This document shows positions 52,680-61,698 of a stretch of 64,000 nucleotides of DNA, piece by piece. This DNA is from Nannocystis pusilla. Lineage in GTDB: Bacteria > Myxococcota_A > Polyangia > Nannocystales > Nannocystaceae. The stretch is taken from positions 372,001 to 436,000 of the forward strand of contig NZ_JAIRAU010000043.1 of the NCBI RefSeq assembly GCF_020073745.1, read 5' to 3'. A program made the position numbers and the translations under genes. Under the pieces are notes generated by a model. The model had not been told where the DNA came from. It was given only the letters and a program-made list of their open reading frames with translations, and ran no database searches. Positions within the stretch are counted from its first letter, which is position 1; every line of letters starts with the position of its first letter.

Positions 52680-54545
52680 TCAGGGGTTGCGCTCGAGCAC
52701 GAGGATCTTGTGCTGCTCCTCGACGGTGCGGAAGCGCCTCTCGACGCGGAGGGTGCGGAGCAGCGGCATGTGCTTGGCGTTGACGTCTTCGCGGTGGAGG
52801 ACGAGGAAGTCGACGTCGAGCCGGGCGGGGAAGAAGGCGAAGCAGCGGCGGGCGGCCAGGTGGGCGCCGACGTCGCCGGTGGCGGCGACGCAGGCGTCGG
52901 GCGGCAAGCGGGCCGCCAGCTCGGCGAGCCAGGCGTGGCGCTCGCGCTCGGCGTCGGTGAGCGCGCTCGGGACCTTGTGAAAGCCGGCGCGGAAGTTGCC
53001 GCCCGGGAGACCGAAGGCCCAGCCGAACGCGAGCGCGGCGACGACGACGCCGGCGGCGAGCTCGAGCGCGAGCGGGCGGGCGAGCCGCTGCTGCAGGCGC
53101 ATCGCCCCGACCGGGGCGGCGGCGAACACCGCGGGCAAGAAGAAGCTCGAGTAATGAAAGTACGGATCGGCGACGTACTGGTTGGCGCTGAGCACGAAGA
53201 TCGCGGCGCCGGGGAGGAGCAGCAGGAGCACGCGGCCGGCCAGCAGCGGCAAGAGCAGCAGCGGGACGCCGAGGCACAGGAGGAAGCCGAACTTGTCGGG
53301 GCGCAGGAGCTCGAGCACGAGGCGCGGCGGATCGGCGAGGAGGGCCAGCACGAGGTCGCCGTAGCCGGTGGCCTCGACGAGGTTGCCGCGCAGGCCGTCG
53401 GCGTGCGCGCCGACCCCCGTGCCCGGGGCGAGCACGCGGGCGACGAGGACGAACCACGCGAGGCCGAGCGCGAGCAGGAGGAGGCCGCGGCGCGCACGGC
53501 CGTCGAGGGCGGCGAACAGGCCGAACGTGGCGACGACGAGGCCCATCTCCTCGCGCACGAGCAGGAGCGCGGCGACGGCGAGCGCGAGGCCGCGGCGGCG
53601 ATCGCCGTCGTGGGCCCACAGGGCCCACAGCACCAGCGGGACGGCGAGCGTGAGGTCGTGGAAGTCCCACAGCGCGTTGGCGTGGACCAGCGGCGAGAGC
53701 AGGAAGGCGAGGCCGACGGCGAACGCGAGGGCGAGGCTGTCGCTGCGCCGGCGCGCGAACAGGTACAGCGGGATCGCGGCCGAACACAGCCACAGCACCT
53801 GCACGGCGATCAGGGTCTCGGCGCGCGGGCTGACGGCGTAGAACGGGACGAGCGCGAGCAAGAACGGGGCGAAGTGCTCGCTGTTGAAGGTGTCGCCGGC
53901 GAACAGGCTGGTGGCGAGGAGGTCGCCGTGGAGCGAGCGCCAGACGATGTTCTCGAAGATCCCGAGGTCGTGGATGTTGCTGACGAGGGCGTGATGCCGG
54001 ACGACGCCGAGGTGAATGAGCGTCGCGGCGACGCCGAGACCGACGAGCACGAGGAGGAGCGCGGCGAGGCGCGGACGCGCGGGCTGTCGGGCGAGCGGCT
54101 CGCGCCAGGCCGCGGCGGTGCGGGCGGCGAGCAGGCCGAGGCCGAGGCTGGCGACGAGCGGGGCGAAGCCGCGCTTCTCGGCGAGGCCGGGGGCGGCGAG
54201 CAAGACGAGCGCGGGGGCGCCGGCGAGGAGCAGGAGGCGAAAGTTCCAGGCGGCGGCGAATTCGGCGAGCGGCCGGCCGCGGCGACGCGCGGCGAAGACG
54301 TAAGCGCCGCAGAAGGTGAGGAGGCCGGCGAAGGCCCAGCGCACGGCCTCGAGCCGCTGGCCCGCGTCGAGGTCGTCGCGCACGAGCGCGGCCGCGTCGG
54401 CGCGCAGCAAGGCCCAGGCGGTCCAGCCGAGCGCGAAGCCGAGGAACGCCGCGAGGAGGGCCCAGCGCCGGGCGTGGGCGAGTCCGGCGGCGAACAGATC
54501 GGCGAGCGGCGGCACGAGCCGAATTGGTCGCCCCGCGAGCGGCAC
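52680..54545 (-). CDS. DUF2079 multi-pass membrane protein
   Basis: 621 aa with about 12 membrane segments. The motif H-D-L-G-I-F-E-N-I-V-W-R after the fifth helix and F-N-S-E-H-F-A-P are typical of DUF2079 proteins, which resemble GT-C glycosyltransferases. A soluble C-terminal segment (about 520-621) follows the last helix. It may transfer sugars from a lipid carrier; substrate unknown. No sugar genes are near. Confidence 0.85.
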   Translation of the reverse strand: MPLAGRPIRLVPPLADLFAAGLAHARRWALLAAFLGFALGWTAWALLRADAAALVRDDLDAGQRLEAVRWAFAGLLTFCGAYVFAARRRGRPLAEFAAAWNFRLLLLAGAPALVLLAAPGLAEKRGFAPLVASLGLGLLAARTAAAWREPLARQPARPRLAALLLVLVGLGVAATLIHLGVVRHHALVSNIHDLGIFENIVWRSLHGDLLATSLFAGDTFNSEHFAPFLLALVPFYAVSPRAETLIAVQVLWLCSAAIPLYLFARRRSDSLALAFAVGLAFLLSPLVHANALWDFHDLTLAVPLVLWALWAHDGDRRRGLALAVAALLLVREEMGLVVATFGLFAALDGRARRGLLLLALGLAWFVLVARVLAPGTGVGAHADGLRGNLVEATGYGDLVLALLADPPRLVLELLRPDKFGFLLCLGVPLLLLPLLAGRVLLLLLPGAAIFVLSANQYVADPYFHYSSFFLPAVFAAAPVGAMRLQQRLARPLALELAAGVVVAALAFGWAFGLPGGNFRAGFHKVPSALTDAERERHAWLAELAARLPPDACVAATGDVGAHLAARRCFAFFPARLDVDFLVLHREDVNAKHMPLLRTLRVERRFRTVEEQHKILVLERNP

Positions 54546-55074
54546 GCCGTCAAGGCCGAGTTTTTAATAAAAACAATCCATGAGGCGACGGGACGAGCCG
54601 GACGGCGTGTTCCGTCCGGAGTGTCGCTGCTGCGAGGGCGTGCGCAGCGTGTGCTGTCGGCGCCGCTCCAGCGTGCGGGTGATCGGGCGAGGAGTCGGAG
54701 GTCGGGGCTCGCACCGCGGTGCTCGCCGGCGTCGCTCGCTCGCGCGACCTGATGGGTGAGCGGGCGAGGTGTCAGGAGTTGCGAGCGCCGCGGTGCTCGC
54801 GGGTGCTGCTCGCTCGGCCTGACGGGCGAGCGGGCGAAGCGTCAGGGCTCGGCGTGGGGGTGCTCGCCCGCGCTGCTCGCTCGACCGATGGACGATCGGG
54901 CGAGCTCGCCGGAGCCCTTCACTTGTGCGAGCGGAGGATGGGCGAGGCGTTCCGCGCCGGGGTGCTCGCCGGCGCCGCTCGCTCGGCCGAGCGAGGAGCG
55001 GGCGAGGAGTCAGGAGTTGCGAGCGCCGCGGCCGCTCGCTCCCGCCAGCGACCCGACGGACGAACGGGCGAGCG
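54546..55074. repeat. Degenerate tandem-repeat array beside 55075
   Basis: About seven imperfect copies of a 55-75-bp unit run from about 54670 into the end of the next gene (to about 55120). Shared words are CGGGCGAG, GTCAGGAGTTGCGAGCGCCG, GGTGCTCGC and GCTCGCTCG. The last copy supplies the stop codon and C-terminal codons of 55075-55686, so the array looks like repeated copies of that gene's 3' end. Open frames cross it but code for repeats only. Confidence 0.7.
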
Positions 55075-55686
55075 TCAGGGGTTCGGCGCCGGGGTGCTCG
55101 CGGGGGCCGCGGTGGTCGCCGGGTCCGGCGGCTCGGGCAGGTCGGGGATCGGGTCGGGCGGCGGGGTGCTGAGCTTCGGCGGCTGCGGGCCGCCGCAGAT
55201 CTTCGAGGCCGGCTTGCAACCGCGGATCTTCAGCTGGCTGGCGATGGTATTGACGCGGGCCTGGTACGCCGTGCCGAACGCGCGGTCGCCGGCCAGCTCG
55301 AGCGTGAACTTGTACGCGTCGGTGACGAACAGCACCACGGTGTAGAACTTCGCCTCGTCGGTGCCGGGGAGCGCGTAGTCGAAGTCGAAGCGGGTGCCCT
55401 CGCGGCCGTTCTTGCTGCGCGCCGGCTGCTGGTTCGTCAGCACGTAGCCGCGCTTGCCGAGCTTGCCGACGAGGTCGGCCGCCCAGTAGCCGAGAGTGCC
55501 GCCGCGTACGTTGTCGAACCGGTGCACGCGCAGGCCGACGTCGTCCTGGGCCTTCATGCGCGTCTCGTACGAGTTGCTGCTGACCTCGACGAAGCCGGTC
55601 GGCGGCTCGATCGCGTACTTCTTGCAGCCGGACAGCAGCGCGGCGCCGGCGATGACGAGTGCGAAAGAACAGGTATTTTTGAACAT
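55075..55686 (-). CDS. Lipoprotein, unknown
   Basis: 203 aa from ATG 55686. Lipobox L-L-S-G-C at residue 21. A globular domain of about 140 residues (G-F-V-E-V-S-S-N-S-Y-E-T-R-M-K-A, G-T-R-F-D-F-D-Y-A-L) with a Cys pair near its end, then a Pro/Thr/Asp-rich tail. Five bp separate it from the DUF4349 gene stop, so they are one operon. The last tail codons belong to the repeat array downstream. Confidence 0.8.
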   Translation of the reverse strand: MFKNTCSFALVIAGAALLSGCKKYAIEPPTGFVEVSSNSYETRMKAQDDVGLRVHRFDNVRGGTLGYWAADLVGKLGKRGYVLTNQQPARSKNGREGTRFDFDYALPGTDEAKFYTVVLFVTDAYKFTLELAGDRAFGTAYQARVNTIASQLKIRGCKPASKICGGPQPPKLSTPPPDPIPDLPEPPDPATTAAPASTPAPNP

Positions 55687-55691
55687 GGCCT

Positions 55692-56582
55692 TCAGTTCCA
55701 CTCGGTGGCCTCGACGCCGAGGGTGTCGACCCACGGGAAGGGATCGTTGCTCGACGGGACCGCGTTCTGGGGCCCGCGCGCGCTCATCCGCACGGTGAGC
55801 GTGGAGTAGCCGATCTGGTTCTCGAGCACGCGCAGGCGGCCGAGCGCCTGCTCGAGCTCCATGGTGGTCTGGTCGAGGGTCCTGCGCACGTTGAGCGCCT
55901 CCTCGACGTTGCGCGCCTGCTTGAGCAGGGCGAGGAGCTGGTTCTGCTGCTCGCGCAGGACGCGGATCCGGGTCGTGACGTCGTAGAACTCCTGGGTCAC
56001 GTCCTGGGCCTGGAGGTTGCGCGACTCGACGACGCCGAGCCTGCCGAGCTCCTCCATGACCCGCCGCAGCTGCGGCGCGGGGATCCGCAGGACCAGGTAG
56101 CCCTGCTGCAGGGTCTGGACGTAGCCGCCGGCGTCGACCGTGAGCGCCTCGGCCCGCTGCATGGCTTCCTCGAGCTTGAAGCAGGAGATCGTCATGTCGG
56201 CGGTGTAGATGATCTGCCGCGCGAACTGCTTCTGCGGCTCCTTGCCCGTGTCCTCGCCCTCGCCGCCGCTCGCCGTCGGCGTGCCCGTCGGCTTCTGCTC
56301 GGGGCGCGGCGACTCGGCCTTCTTCGCCGGGGCAGGGGCGCCGAACGTCGTATTCGGGGTCCTCGGCGCCTCCGAGGCGGTGGACATGGTCTCGCGGCGG
56401 TAATCCTCGTCGTCGCCGGCGTAGCTGGGCGCGCCCTCGGCGGGCATGTCGGGCATGGCGCCTCCGCCCCCGTAGTACTCCTCGCTCGGCGGGGCCGGGG
56501 CGGCGGCCTCGCTGGCGTGCTTGGCACAGCCGACGGAGGAGAGGATGAACGCGGCGACCAGGAGGTGACGGAGTCGATGCAT
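55692..56582 (-). CDS. DUF4349 lipoprotein
   Basis: 296 aa from ATG 56582. Lipobox S-S-V-G-C, a Pro/Gly/Glu-rich linker (about 110 residues), then the DUF4349 pattern: I-Y-T-A-D-M-T-I-S-C, A-G-G-Y-V-Q, L-V-L-R-I-P, V-T-Q-E-F-Y-D-V-T-T-R-I-R-V-L, and a coiled-coil stretch to V-R-R-T-L-D-Q-T-T-M-E-L-E. The family usually ends with a C-terminal membrane helix, which is missing here; the lipid anchor at the N-terminus replaces it. The role is unknown. Confidence 0.85.
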   Translation of the reverse strand: MHRLRHLLVAAFILSSVGCAKHASEAAAPAPPSEEYYGGGGAMPDMPAEGAPSYAGDDEDYRRETMSTASEAPRTPNTTFGAPAPAKKAESPRPEQKPTGTPTASGGEGEDTGKEPQKQFARQIIYTADMTISCFKLEEAMQRAEALTVDAGGYVQTLQQGYLVLRIPAPQLRRVMEELGRLGVVESRNLQAQDVTQEFYDVTTRIRVLREQQNQLLALLKQARNVEEALNVRRTLDQTTMELEQALGRLRVLENQIGYSTLTVRMSARGPQNAVPSSNDPFPWVDTLGVEATEWN

Positions 56583-56673
56583 CACGAGCTCACGAGGCGG
56601 CGAGGGTGCCGATGATACTGCCCGAACGCGGCGGCCCGGCCGCGACTTACAGGCGTGCGAAGGTTGTGGCAGG

Positions 56674-57204
56674 ATGACCCCCGTGCGCTCGTGGCTCCGA
56701 TTCGCACTCGTCGCGCTGAGCCTCGTCGGCCCGGCCCCCACCGGTTGTTCGCGCGAGCAGGCGGCGCCCGTCGAGGAGCCCGCCTGGCCCGAAGGTCTGC
56801 CGCGCCCGCAAGACGCCGCCGAGGCCGAACGGCTCGAGCAGGCGGGGACGCGCTGGACCAATCGCCAGGCGCGTCAGCTCTATCTCGAGCGCGTGGCCGG
56901 CATCGCCGCCGAGGTCGAGGCGTGGCAGAAGCAGCAGATCCCCGCCGAGGAGCAGGCCCGGCGCGCCTACCAGGTCCGCCACGACGCTCGCATGACCGCC
57001 CGCGCGATGATGTCCGACCCGGCCGAGCTGGCGGCCCTGCAGGAGCGTGATCGCGCCAAGTACGGCGACCCCGACGGGCCGACCTTCGAGTGGTTGCTCG
57101 AGCGCGCCAGGGGCAAGGGCCTCGAGGGCGACGCGGCCTACCTCTCGATCGTCGAGAGCGCCCAGCGCACCGACGCGAGCGTCAACCAGAGCCTCGGGTT
57201 CTGA
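56674..57204 (+). CDS. Small lipoprotein, unknown
   Basis: 176 aa, ATG 56674 with GGCAGG upstream. Lipobox A-P-T-G-C at residue 25. The rest is helical, Ala/Glu/Arg-rich with likely coiled-coil character (A-E-V-E-A-W-Q-K-Q-Q-I-P-A-E-E-Q-A). No family recognised. It is divergent from the DUF4349 gene. Confidence 0.75.
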   Translation: MTPVRSWLRFALVALSLVGPAPTGCSREQAAPVEEPAWPEGLPRPQDAAEAERLEQAGTRWTNRQARQLYLERVAGIAAEVEAWQKQQIPAEEQARRAYQVRHDARMTARAMMSDPAELAALQERDRAKYGDPDGPTFEWLLERARGKGLEGDAAYLSIVESAQRTDASVNQSLGF

Positions 57205-57212
57205 GGCCGGGC

Positions 57213-57413
57213 ATGGACGCGCGGCTGCGGCGAGCGATCACCTGGTCGAAGGGGCATGACCGATCGGTCATGTATGTGGCCGAGGTCGACGGCGCGCGCT
57301 GGACGATCCGGCTCGGCGAATTCCCCGACGAGCCGCTCTACATGCTGGCGGTCGACGGCGCGGACGCGCTGCGCTTCGACGACTGGCCGCCGGCGTGGAC
57401 GCGGCCGGAATAG
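57213..57413 (+). CDS. Small ORF, 66 aa, unknown
   Basis: ATG 57213, 8 bp after the previous stop, with GAGG just upstream. The protein has a compact pattern: R-R-A-I-T-W-S-K-G, Y-V-A-E-V-D-G-A-R-W-T-I-R-L, F-P-D-E-P-L-Y-M-L-A-V-D-G. Three CATG-family cores (57241, 57255, 57269) lie in it. The close spacing and balanced composition favour a real gene; an accidental frame is possible. Confidence 0.55.
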   Translation: MDARLRRAITWSKGHDRSVMYVAEVDGARWTIRLGEFPDEPLYMLAVDGADALRFDDWPPAWTRPE

Positions 57414-57422
57414 CCGGGGCAG

Positions 57423-57454
57423 CCTGGCGCCAAGGGCATGTCCGAACGGACAGC
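57423..57454. terminator. CATG-repeat array between convergent genes
   Basis: CCTG 57423, CATG 57437 and CAGC 57451, exactly 14 bp apart. CATGTCC-GAAC-GGACAGC is a near-perfect hairpin. It fills most of the 54-bp gap between the 66-aa ORF and the convergent CarF-like gene. Confidence 0.7.
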
Positions 57455-57467
57455 CTCGCCGCGGGGC

Positions 57468-58211
57468 CTACTCCTGGACGCCGCCGACCTCGTCGGCCTT
57501 GCCGGCGAGCGGCTCGAGCACGCGGCGGAGCGGCTCCTTCATGCGCTCGAACAGGCGGGTCCTGGCGAGGATCGGGTTGAGCCAGCCCGAGGTGATGCAG
57601 TAGTAGGTGTTGAACGGGGGCGTGTGGTGGCGCGCGTGGTGCTCGGGGCCGAGGATCAGGCCCGTGCGCTGCAGGCGGCGGATCCACGCCGGCGGGCTCG
57701 GGTTGTGGGCCCAGCTGTGGAACTGGTTGGTGAGGAAGATGCCGAACAGGAACAGGCCGATGTAGGCGGCGAAGAACAGCGAGGCGGTGCCGTGGATCGG
57801 TACGAAGTACCAGGTGCCGATCAGCACCGGCAGGCTGATGAGACAGTTGGCGCCGTTGACCTCGAGGAAGTCGTGGCGGGTGATCGCCAGCGGGTCGACG
57901 TGGTGCTCGCGGAACGGGCGGATGAACACCGGGCCGAAGAACGGGGTGCGCGTCGAGCCGATGTTGTCGGCGAGGAAGTGCACGAAGCCGGACACGAAGT
58001 CGGCGGTGAGGTAGCCGAGCAGCAGCGCGAGCGGCAACAGCCAGCTGGCCAGGCCCGCCGGTGCGGCGTCGATGTGCAGGTACACGTCGCGCGCGAGCAG
58101 GTACTCGAAGAAGAAGAACACCGACATGCTGGAGGCGTCGACGAGGCGCATCCACAGCGAACCGGACATGTCGTAGCCGTGCCGGGGGATGTCATGGGGG
58201 GTGGCGGACAT
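57468..58211 (-). CDS. carF: CarF/PEDS1-like plasmanylethanolamine desaturase
   Basis: 247 aa. Four membrane segments and the family His clusters H-F-L-A-D-N, R-E-H-H-V-D-P, R-H-D-F, F-H-S-W-A-H and H-H-A-R-H-H-T-P-P-F. Members make the vinyl-ether bond of plasmalogens. In Myxococcus xanthus CarF also relays light signals to carotenoid genes through singlet oxygen (known). No carotenoid gene is in the window. ATG 58211 is preferred over an in-frame GTG at 58223. Confidence 0.87.
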   Translation of the reverse strand: MSATPHDIPRHGYDMSGSLWMRLVDASSMSVFFFFEYLLARDVYLHIDAAPAGLASWLLPLALLLGYLTADFVSGFVHFLADNIGSTRTPFFGPVFIRPFREHHVDPLAITRHDFLEVNGANCLISLPVLIGTWYFVPIHGTASLFFAAYIGLFLFGIFLTNQFHSWAHNPSPPAWIRRLQRTGLILGPEHHARHHTPPFNTYYCITSGWLNPILARTRLFERMKEPLRRVLEPLAGKADEVGGVQE

Positions 58212-58335
58212 CGCGGTCGCCACGATGATCGCGGCAGACGGATGACTTTTGCAAAGGTCCGACGAAGAAAAGTGCGCATGAGCCGACGCGCCTGGCGAAA
58301 CCGCGCCGGCGGTGGCGCGGGCGGCGGCCGGGAGC

Positions 58336-59688
58336 TCAGGCGTGGGCCTGGGTGGTCGGCGGCGGCGGCAGCGGGGCGGTCAGCGGCGGCGCCTCGACCG
58401 GCCGCGGCGCCGCGAGGGGCTGGAGGTGCCAGTCCTTGTTGACGATGAGCCGGGCGCCGCGGCGGAACTTGAGATACGACCAGGTCCACTCCCACATGAC
58501 CTGCAGGCGGTTCTTGAAGCCGATCAGGTAGTAGACGTGGACGAGCAGCCAGGCGAGCCAGGCGAACAGGCCGGCGATCTCCATGCCGGCGAACTGGGCG
58601 ATGGCGCGCTTGCGGCCGATCGTCGCCATCTGGCCCTTGTCGAGGTAGTGGAACGGCTCGCGCGCCTTGCCCTTGAGCTCGAGCTGGATGTTGCGGGCGA
58701 CGTGGCGGCCCTGCTGGATGGCGACCGGCGCGAGGCCGGGCAGCGGCTTGCCCGGCTCCTCCTCGAGGTGGGCCTGGTCGCCGATGACGAACACGTCGCG
58801 GTGGCCCGGGATGCTGCAGTCCTTGTCGACGATGACCCGGCCTTGCCGGTCGAGGTCGATCCCCAGGGCGCGGTTGAGCTCGGACGGGGCCACGCCGGCC
58901 GCCCACAGCACCGTGGCCGCCTGGACCGACTCGCCGCCGAGGACCACGCCGTCGCTCGTCACGTTGGTGACCATGGTGTTGGTCCACACCGTGACGCCGA
59001 GCTGCTCGAGGTCGCGGGTCGCCCGGTCGGACAGCTTCTCGGCGAACGTCGGCAAGATCCGCGGACCGGCCTCGATCAGGATCACGCGCGCCCGCTCGGG
59101 GTCGATGCGGCGGAAGTCGCGGGACAGGGTGTAGCGGCTGATCTCGCCGAGAGCCCCGGCGAGCTCGACGCCCGTCGGGCCGGCCCCGATGACCACGAAC
59201 GTCAGCAGGCGTCGCTGTTTGGCCGGGTCGCTCTCCTTCTCGGCCAGTTCGAACGCGGTGAGGACGCGGCGGCGGATCTCGGTCGCCTCCTCGAGCGACT
59301 TGAGGCCCGGCGCGTAGTTCTCCCACTCGCCGTGGCCGAAGTAGCTGTGACGCGAGCCACAGGCGAGCACCAGCCAGTCGTAGTCGAGGTCGCCGACGCC
59401 GAGGGTGTGCAGCTTCTTGTTGGCGAAGTCGATGCCGATGGCGGTCTCGAGGATGACGCGACAGTTTCGCTGGCGGCTGAAGATCGTGCGGATCGGGACG
59501 GCGATCTCTGCCGGGCTGAGGCCGGCCATGGCGACCTGATACAGGAGCGGCTGGAACAGGTGATGATTGCGCCGGTCGAGCAGGGTGATTTCGAGGTCGT
59601 CGACCCCGTCGAGCCCGCGTGCGACGCGGAGCCCGCCGAACCCGCCGCCGACGATGACCACGCGCTTCTTCGGTTTTCCGGCGTTCAT
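58336..59688 (-). CDS. Type II NADH dehydrogenase-like flavoprotein
   Basis: 450 aa from ATG 59688. Two nucleotide-binding folds: V-V-I-V-G-G-G-F-G-G-L (residues 10-20, FAD) and V-V-I-G-A-G-P-T-G-V-E-L-A-G-A-L (about 167, NADH), then W-A-A-G-V, and V-F-V-I-G-D-Q-A at the end of the FAD region. The C-terminal amphipathic helix (F-A-W-L-A-W-L-L-V-H-V-Y-Y-L-I-G) attaches it to the membrane, as in NDH-2. It would pass electrons from NADH to quinone without pumping. The last 40 residues are a Pro/Ala-rich extra tail. Confidence 0.9.
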   Translation of the reverse strand: MNAGKPKKRVVIVGGGFGGLRVARGLDGVDDLEITLLDRRNHHLFQPLLYQVAMAGLSPAEIAVPIRTIFSRQRNCRVILETAIGIDFANKKLHTLGVGDLDYDWLVLACGSRHSYFGHGEWENYAPGLKSLEEATEIRRRVLTAFELAEKESDPAKQRRLLTFVVIGAGPTGVELAGALGEISRYTLSRDFRRIDPERARVILIEAGPRILPTFAEKLSDRATRDLEQLGVTVWTNTMVTNVTSDGVVLGGESVQAATVLWAAGVAPSELNRALGIDLDRQGRVIVDKDCSIPGHRDVFVIGDQAHLEEEPGKPLPGLAPVAIQQGRHVARNIQLELKGKAREPFHYLDKGQMATIGRKRAIAQFAGMEIAGLFAWLAWLLVHVYYLIGFKNRLQVMWEWTWSYLKFRRGARLIVNKDWHLQPLAAPRPVEAPPLTAPLPPPPTTQAHA

Positions 59689-59735
59689 GACCCGAAGTGT
59701 ACTCGATGCCCGCGAAAGGGCCGCCAGGTGTGCGC

Positions 59736-59764
59736 TTGACGCGCGAGGCGAGGAAGTGTTAACA
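59736..59764 (+). promoter_or_regulatory. Candidate promoter of the GST gene
   Basis: TTGACG (59736-59741), 17-bp spacer, TTAACA (59759-59764). The expected start of transcription is about four bases before ATG 59775, which would make a nearly leaderless mRNA. There is no clear ribosome site ahead of that ATG, which fits. Unproven. Confidence 0.4.
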
Positions 59765-59774
59765 AGACGCACTC

Positions 59775-60479
59775 ATGTCCTCGTCCGAATCGTCTGAGGA
59801 GATCAGGCTGTACATGCCGGACCCCAGCACGATCCGCGCGGTCGAGTGCTCGCCGCCGTGCTGGATGGTCCGGCTGGCCCTCGAAGAGAAGGGCCTCGAC
59901 CACGAGTGCAAGCTGCTGTCGTTCACCGCCGGCGAGCACAAGAGCCCGGAGATGCTGGCGAAGAACCCGCGCGGCACCGTGCCGGTGCTGATGGACGGCA
60001 ACATCGTCGTCTACGAGACGCTGGCGATCCTCGACTACCTCGAGTACGCCTACCCGCAGCCGGCGCTGCTGCCCAACACCCACGCGCTGCGCGCCCTGGC
60101 GCTCACCCGCCTGCACGAGGCCAACAACCTCAAGCAGGTCGGCATGGCCCTGTTCTCGTACCTGATGAACACCAAGGCGATCGACCTCGACCCCGGCGAG
60201 GTCGACCACCTGGGCTCGTTCCTGCACGACGAGCTGTTCTTCTGGGAGTATTATTATGGCATCGGCCAGTTCGCGGCCGGCTCGACGATCAGCCTCGCCG
60301 ACCTCGCGGTGTTCGCCTACGTCGCCACCGCCGCCCACCTCGGCCTCGAGCTCGAGGAGCGCTACCCCAACCTGTACGCGTTCTGCCAGCGCATGAAGGA
60401 GCGGCCCAGCGTGCTCGCCACCTGGCCGTCGGTGTGGAAGCAGACGCCATACTCGTATCTGACGGCGGGACCCGAGTGA
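59775..60479 (+). CDS. Glutathione S-transferase family protein
   Basis: 234 aa. The N-terminal thioredoxin-like domain has C-S-P-P-C-W-M-V-R-L-A-L-E-E-K-G, N-P-R-G-T-V-P-V-L and the E-T-L-A-I-L-D-Y-L glutathione-binding Glu-Thr. The C-terminal helical domain has S-L-A-D-L-A-V-F-A-Y. The N-terminal extension of about 20 residues is unusual. It is likely detoxifying or a GSH-dependent reductase; substrate unknown. Confidence 0.9.
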   Translation: MSSSESSEEIRLYMPDPSTIRAVECSPPCWMVRLALEEKGLDHECKLLSFTAGEHKSPEMLAKNPRGTVPVLMDGNIVVYETLAILDYLEYAYPQPALLPNTHALRALALTRLHEANNLKQVGMALFSYLMNTKAIDLDPGEVDHLGSFLHDELFFWEYYYGIGQFAAGSTISLADLAVFAYVATAAHLGLELEERYPNLYAFCQRMKERPSVLATWPSVWKQTPYSYLTAGPE

Positions 60480-60487
60480 GCGCGCCG

Positions 60488-60547
60488 CCGGTCCCTTGGG
60501 ACAGGCCCCGTAGAGCAGGTCCCGAGGGGCATGCCCCCGGGGACAGC
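60488..60547. terminator. CATG-family array at convergent GST/TolB-like junction
   Basis: Cores CCGG 60488, CAGG 60502, CAGG 60516, CATG 60530 and CAGC 60544 are exactly 14 bp apart, with stems such as GGTCCC-TT-GGGACA and CATGCCC-CCGG-GGACAGC. It fills the whole 67-bp gap between the convergent GST and TolB-like genes. Likely bidirectional terminator. Confidence 0.75.
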
Positions 60548-61698
60548 TAGTCGAGCCACTCGGCGAGGAACACGTCGGTGTCGCCGGGGGTTTTGGCGCC
60601 GCGGTTGGAGGCGAACACCAGGGTCTTGCCGTCGCGGCTGAACATCGGGAAGCCGTCGAAGGTGTCGCTGAAGGTGACCTGCTCCTGGCCCTGGCCGTCG
60701 TCGCCGATCAGGTAGAGGTCGAAGTTGCGGCCCTTGGGGTCGCCCTGGTTGGAGCTGAAGATGATGCGCTTGCCGTCGGGGTGGAAGAACGGGGCGAAGT
60801 TGGCCTTGCCGTTGCTCGTGATCTGGCGCTGCTCGCTGCCGTCGGCGCTCATGACGAAGATCTCGAGGCGGGTCGGGCGGACCAGGTTCTCCTTGATGAT
60901 GTCGTCGTAGGCCTTGAGCTCGGCCTCGCCCTCGGGGTGGTTGGCGCGGTAGACGATCCGCTTGCCGTCGGGCGAGAAGAAGGCGCCGCCGTCGTAGCCG
61001 CGGGTGTTGGTGAGGCGCACGAGGCCGGTGCCGTCGACGTTGATCTTGTAGAGCTCGGGGTCGCCGTCGCGCGTGGAGGTGAACACGATCGCGTCGCCCG
61101 TCGGCGAGACGGTGGCCTCGGCGTCGTAGCCGGGGCCGGTGACGAGCGGCTTGATGTCGCTGCCGTCGGCGCCGGCGGTGTAGATGTCGAACTCGGGGTA
61201 GAGCTTCCACACGTAGCCCTTGCTGCGGTCGGGCGCGGGCAGGCAGTCGTCGGCGGCCGCGTGCGTGGATGCGTAGAGGATCCGCTGGTCGCCCGGGAGG
61301 AAGTAAGCGCAGGTCGTGCGACCCTTGCCCGAGCTGACGCGCTCGGCTGTCTTGTCGGCCAGGTCGAGGGTGTAGATCTGGTCGCAGGCGGCCCCGTCGC
61401 GGGTGCTCTGGAACACCAGCCGCTTCTCGTCGAAGGAGAAGTAGGCCTCCGCGTTCTCGCCGCCGAAGGTCAGCTGCTTCAGCGACTTGAAGTGCTTCTC
61501 GCCGGCCAGCGGGACGCCGGGATCGGGCCTGGCGGCCTCGGTCGCGGGCGCGTCCGCGGGCTTGTCGGCGGGCTTGTCCGTGGGCTTGTCGGCGGGCTTG
61601 GCCGCGGGCTTGTCGGCGGCCGTCGGCGCGGCGCCCTGACACGCGGTCAGGGCGAGGACGGTCAGCGGGGCCGCGAGGCGGGAGAGGACGGGACGCAT
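60547..61698 (-). CDS. TolB-like beta-propeller (PD40) lipoprotein
   Basis: 383 aa from ATG 61698. Lipobox L-A-L-T-A-C. A linker built of A-D-K-P repeats (about residues 28-48) leads to a WD40-like PD40 propeller with repeated S-P-D-G-K/F-S-R-D-G-K and V-F-A-S-N-R or similar (I-V-F-T-S-T-R-D-G-D-P-E-L-Y). TolB proper is periplasmic and soluble; this is a lipoprotein without the TolB N-terminal domain, so it is only TolB-like. Role unknown. Confidence 0.85.
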   Translation of the reverse strand: MRPVLSRLAAPLTVLALTACQGAAPTAADKPAAKPADKPTDKPADKPADAPATEAARPDPGVPLAGEKHFKSLKQLTFGGENAEAYFSFDEKRLVFQSTRDGAACDQIYTLDLADKTAERVSSGKGRTTCAYFLPGDQRILYASTHAAADDCLPAPDRSKGYVWKLYPEFDIYTAGADGSDIKPLVTGPGYDAEATVSPTGDAIVFTSTRDGDPELYKINVDGTGLVRLTNTRGYDGGAFFSPDGKRIVYRANHPEGEAELKAYDDIIKENLVRPTRLEIFVMSADGSEQRQITSNGKANFAPFFHPDGKRIIFSSNQGDPKGRNFDLYLIGDDGQGQEQVTFSDTFDGFPMFSRDGKTLVFASNRGAKTPGDTDVFLAEWLD

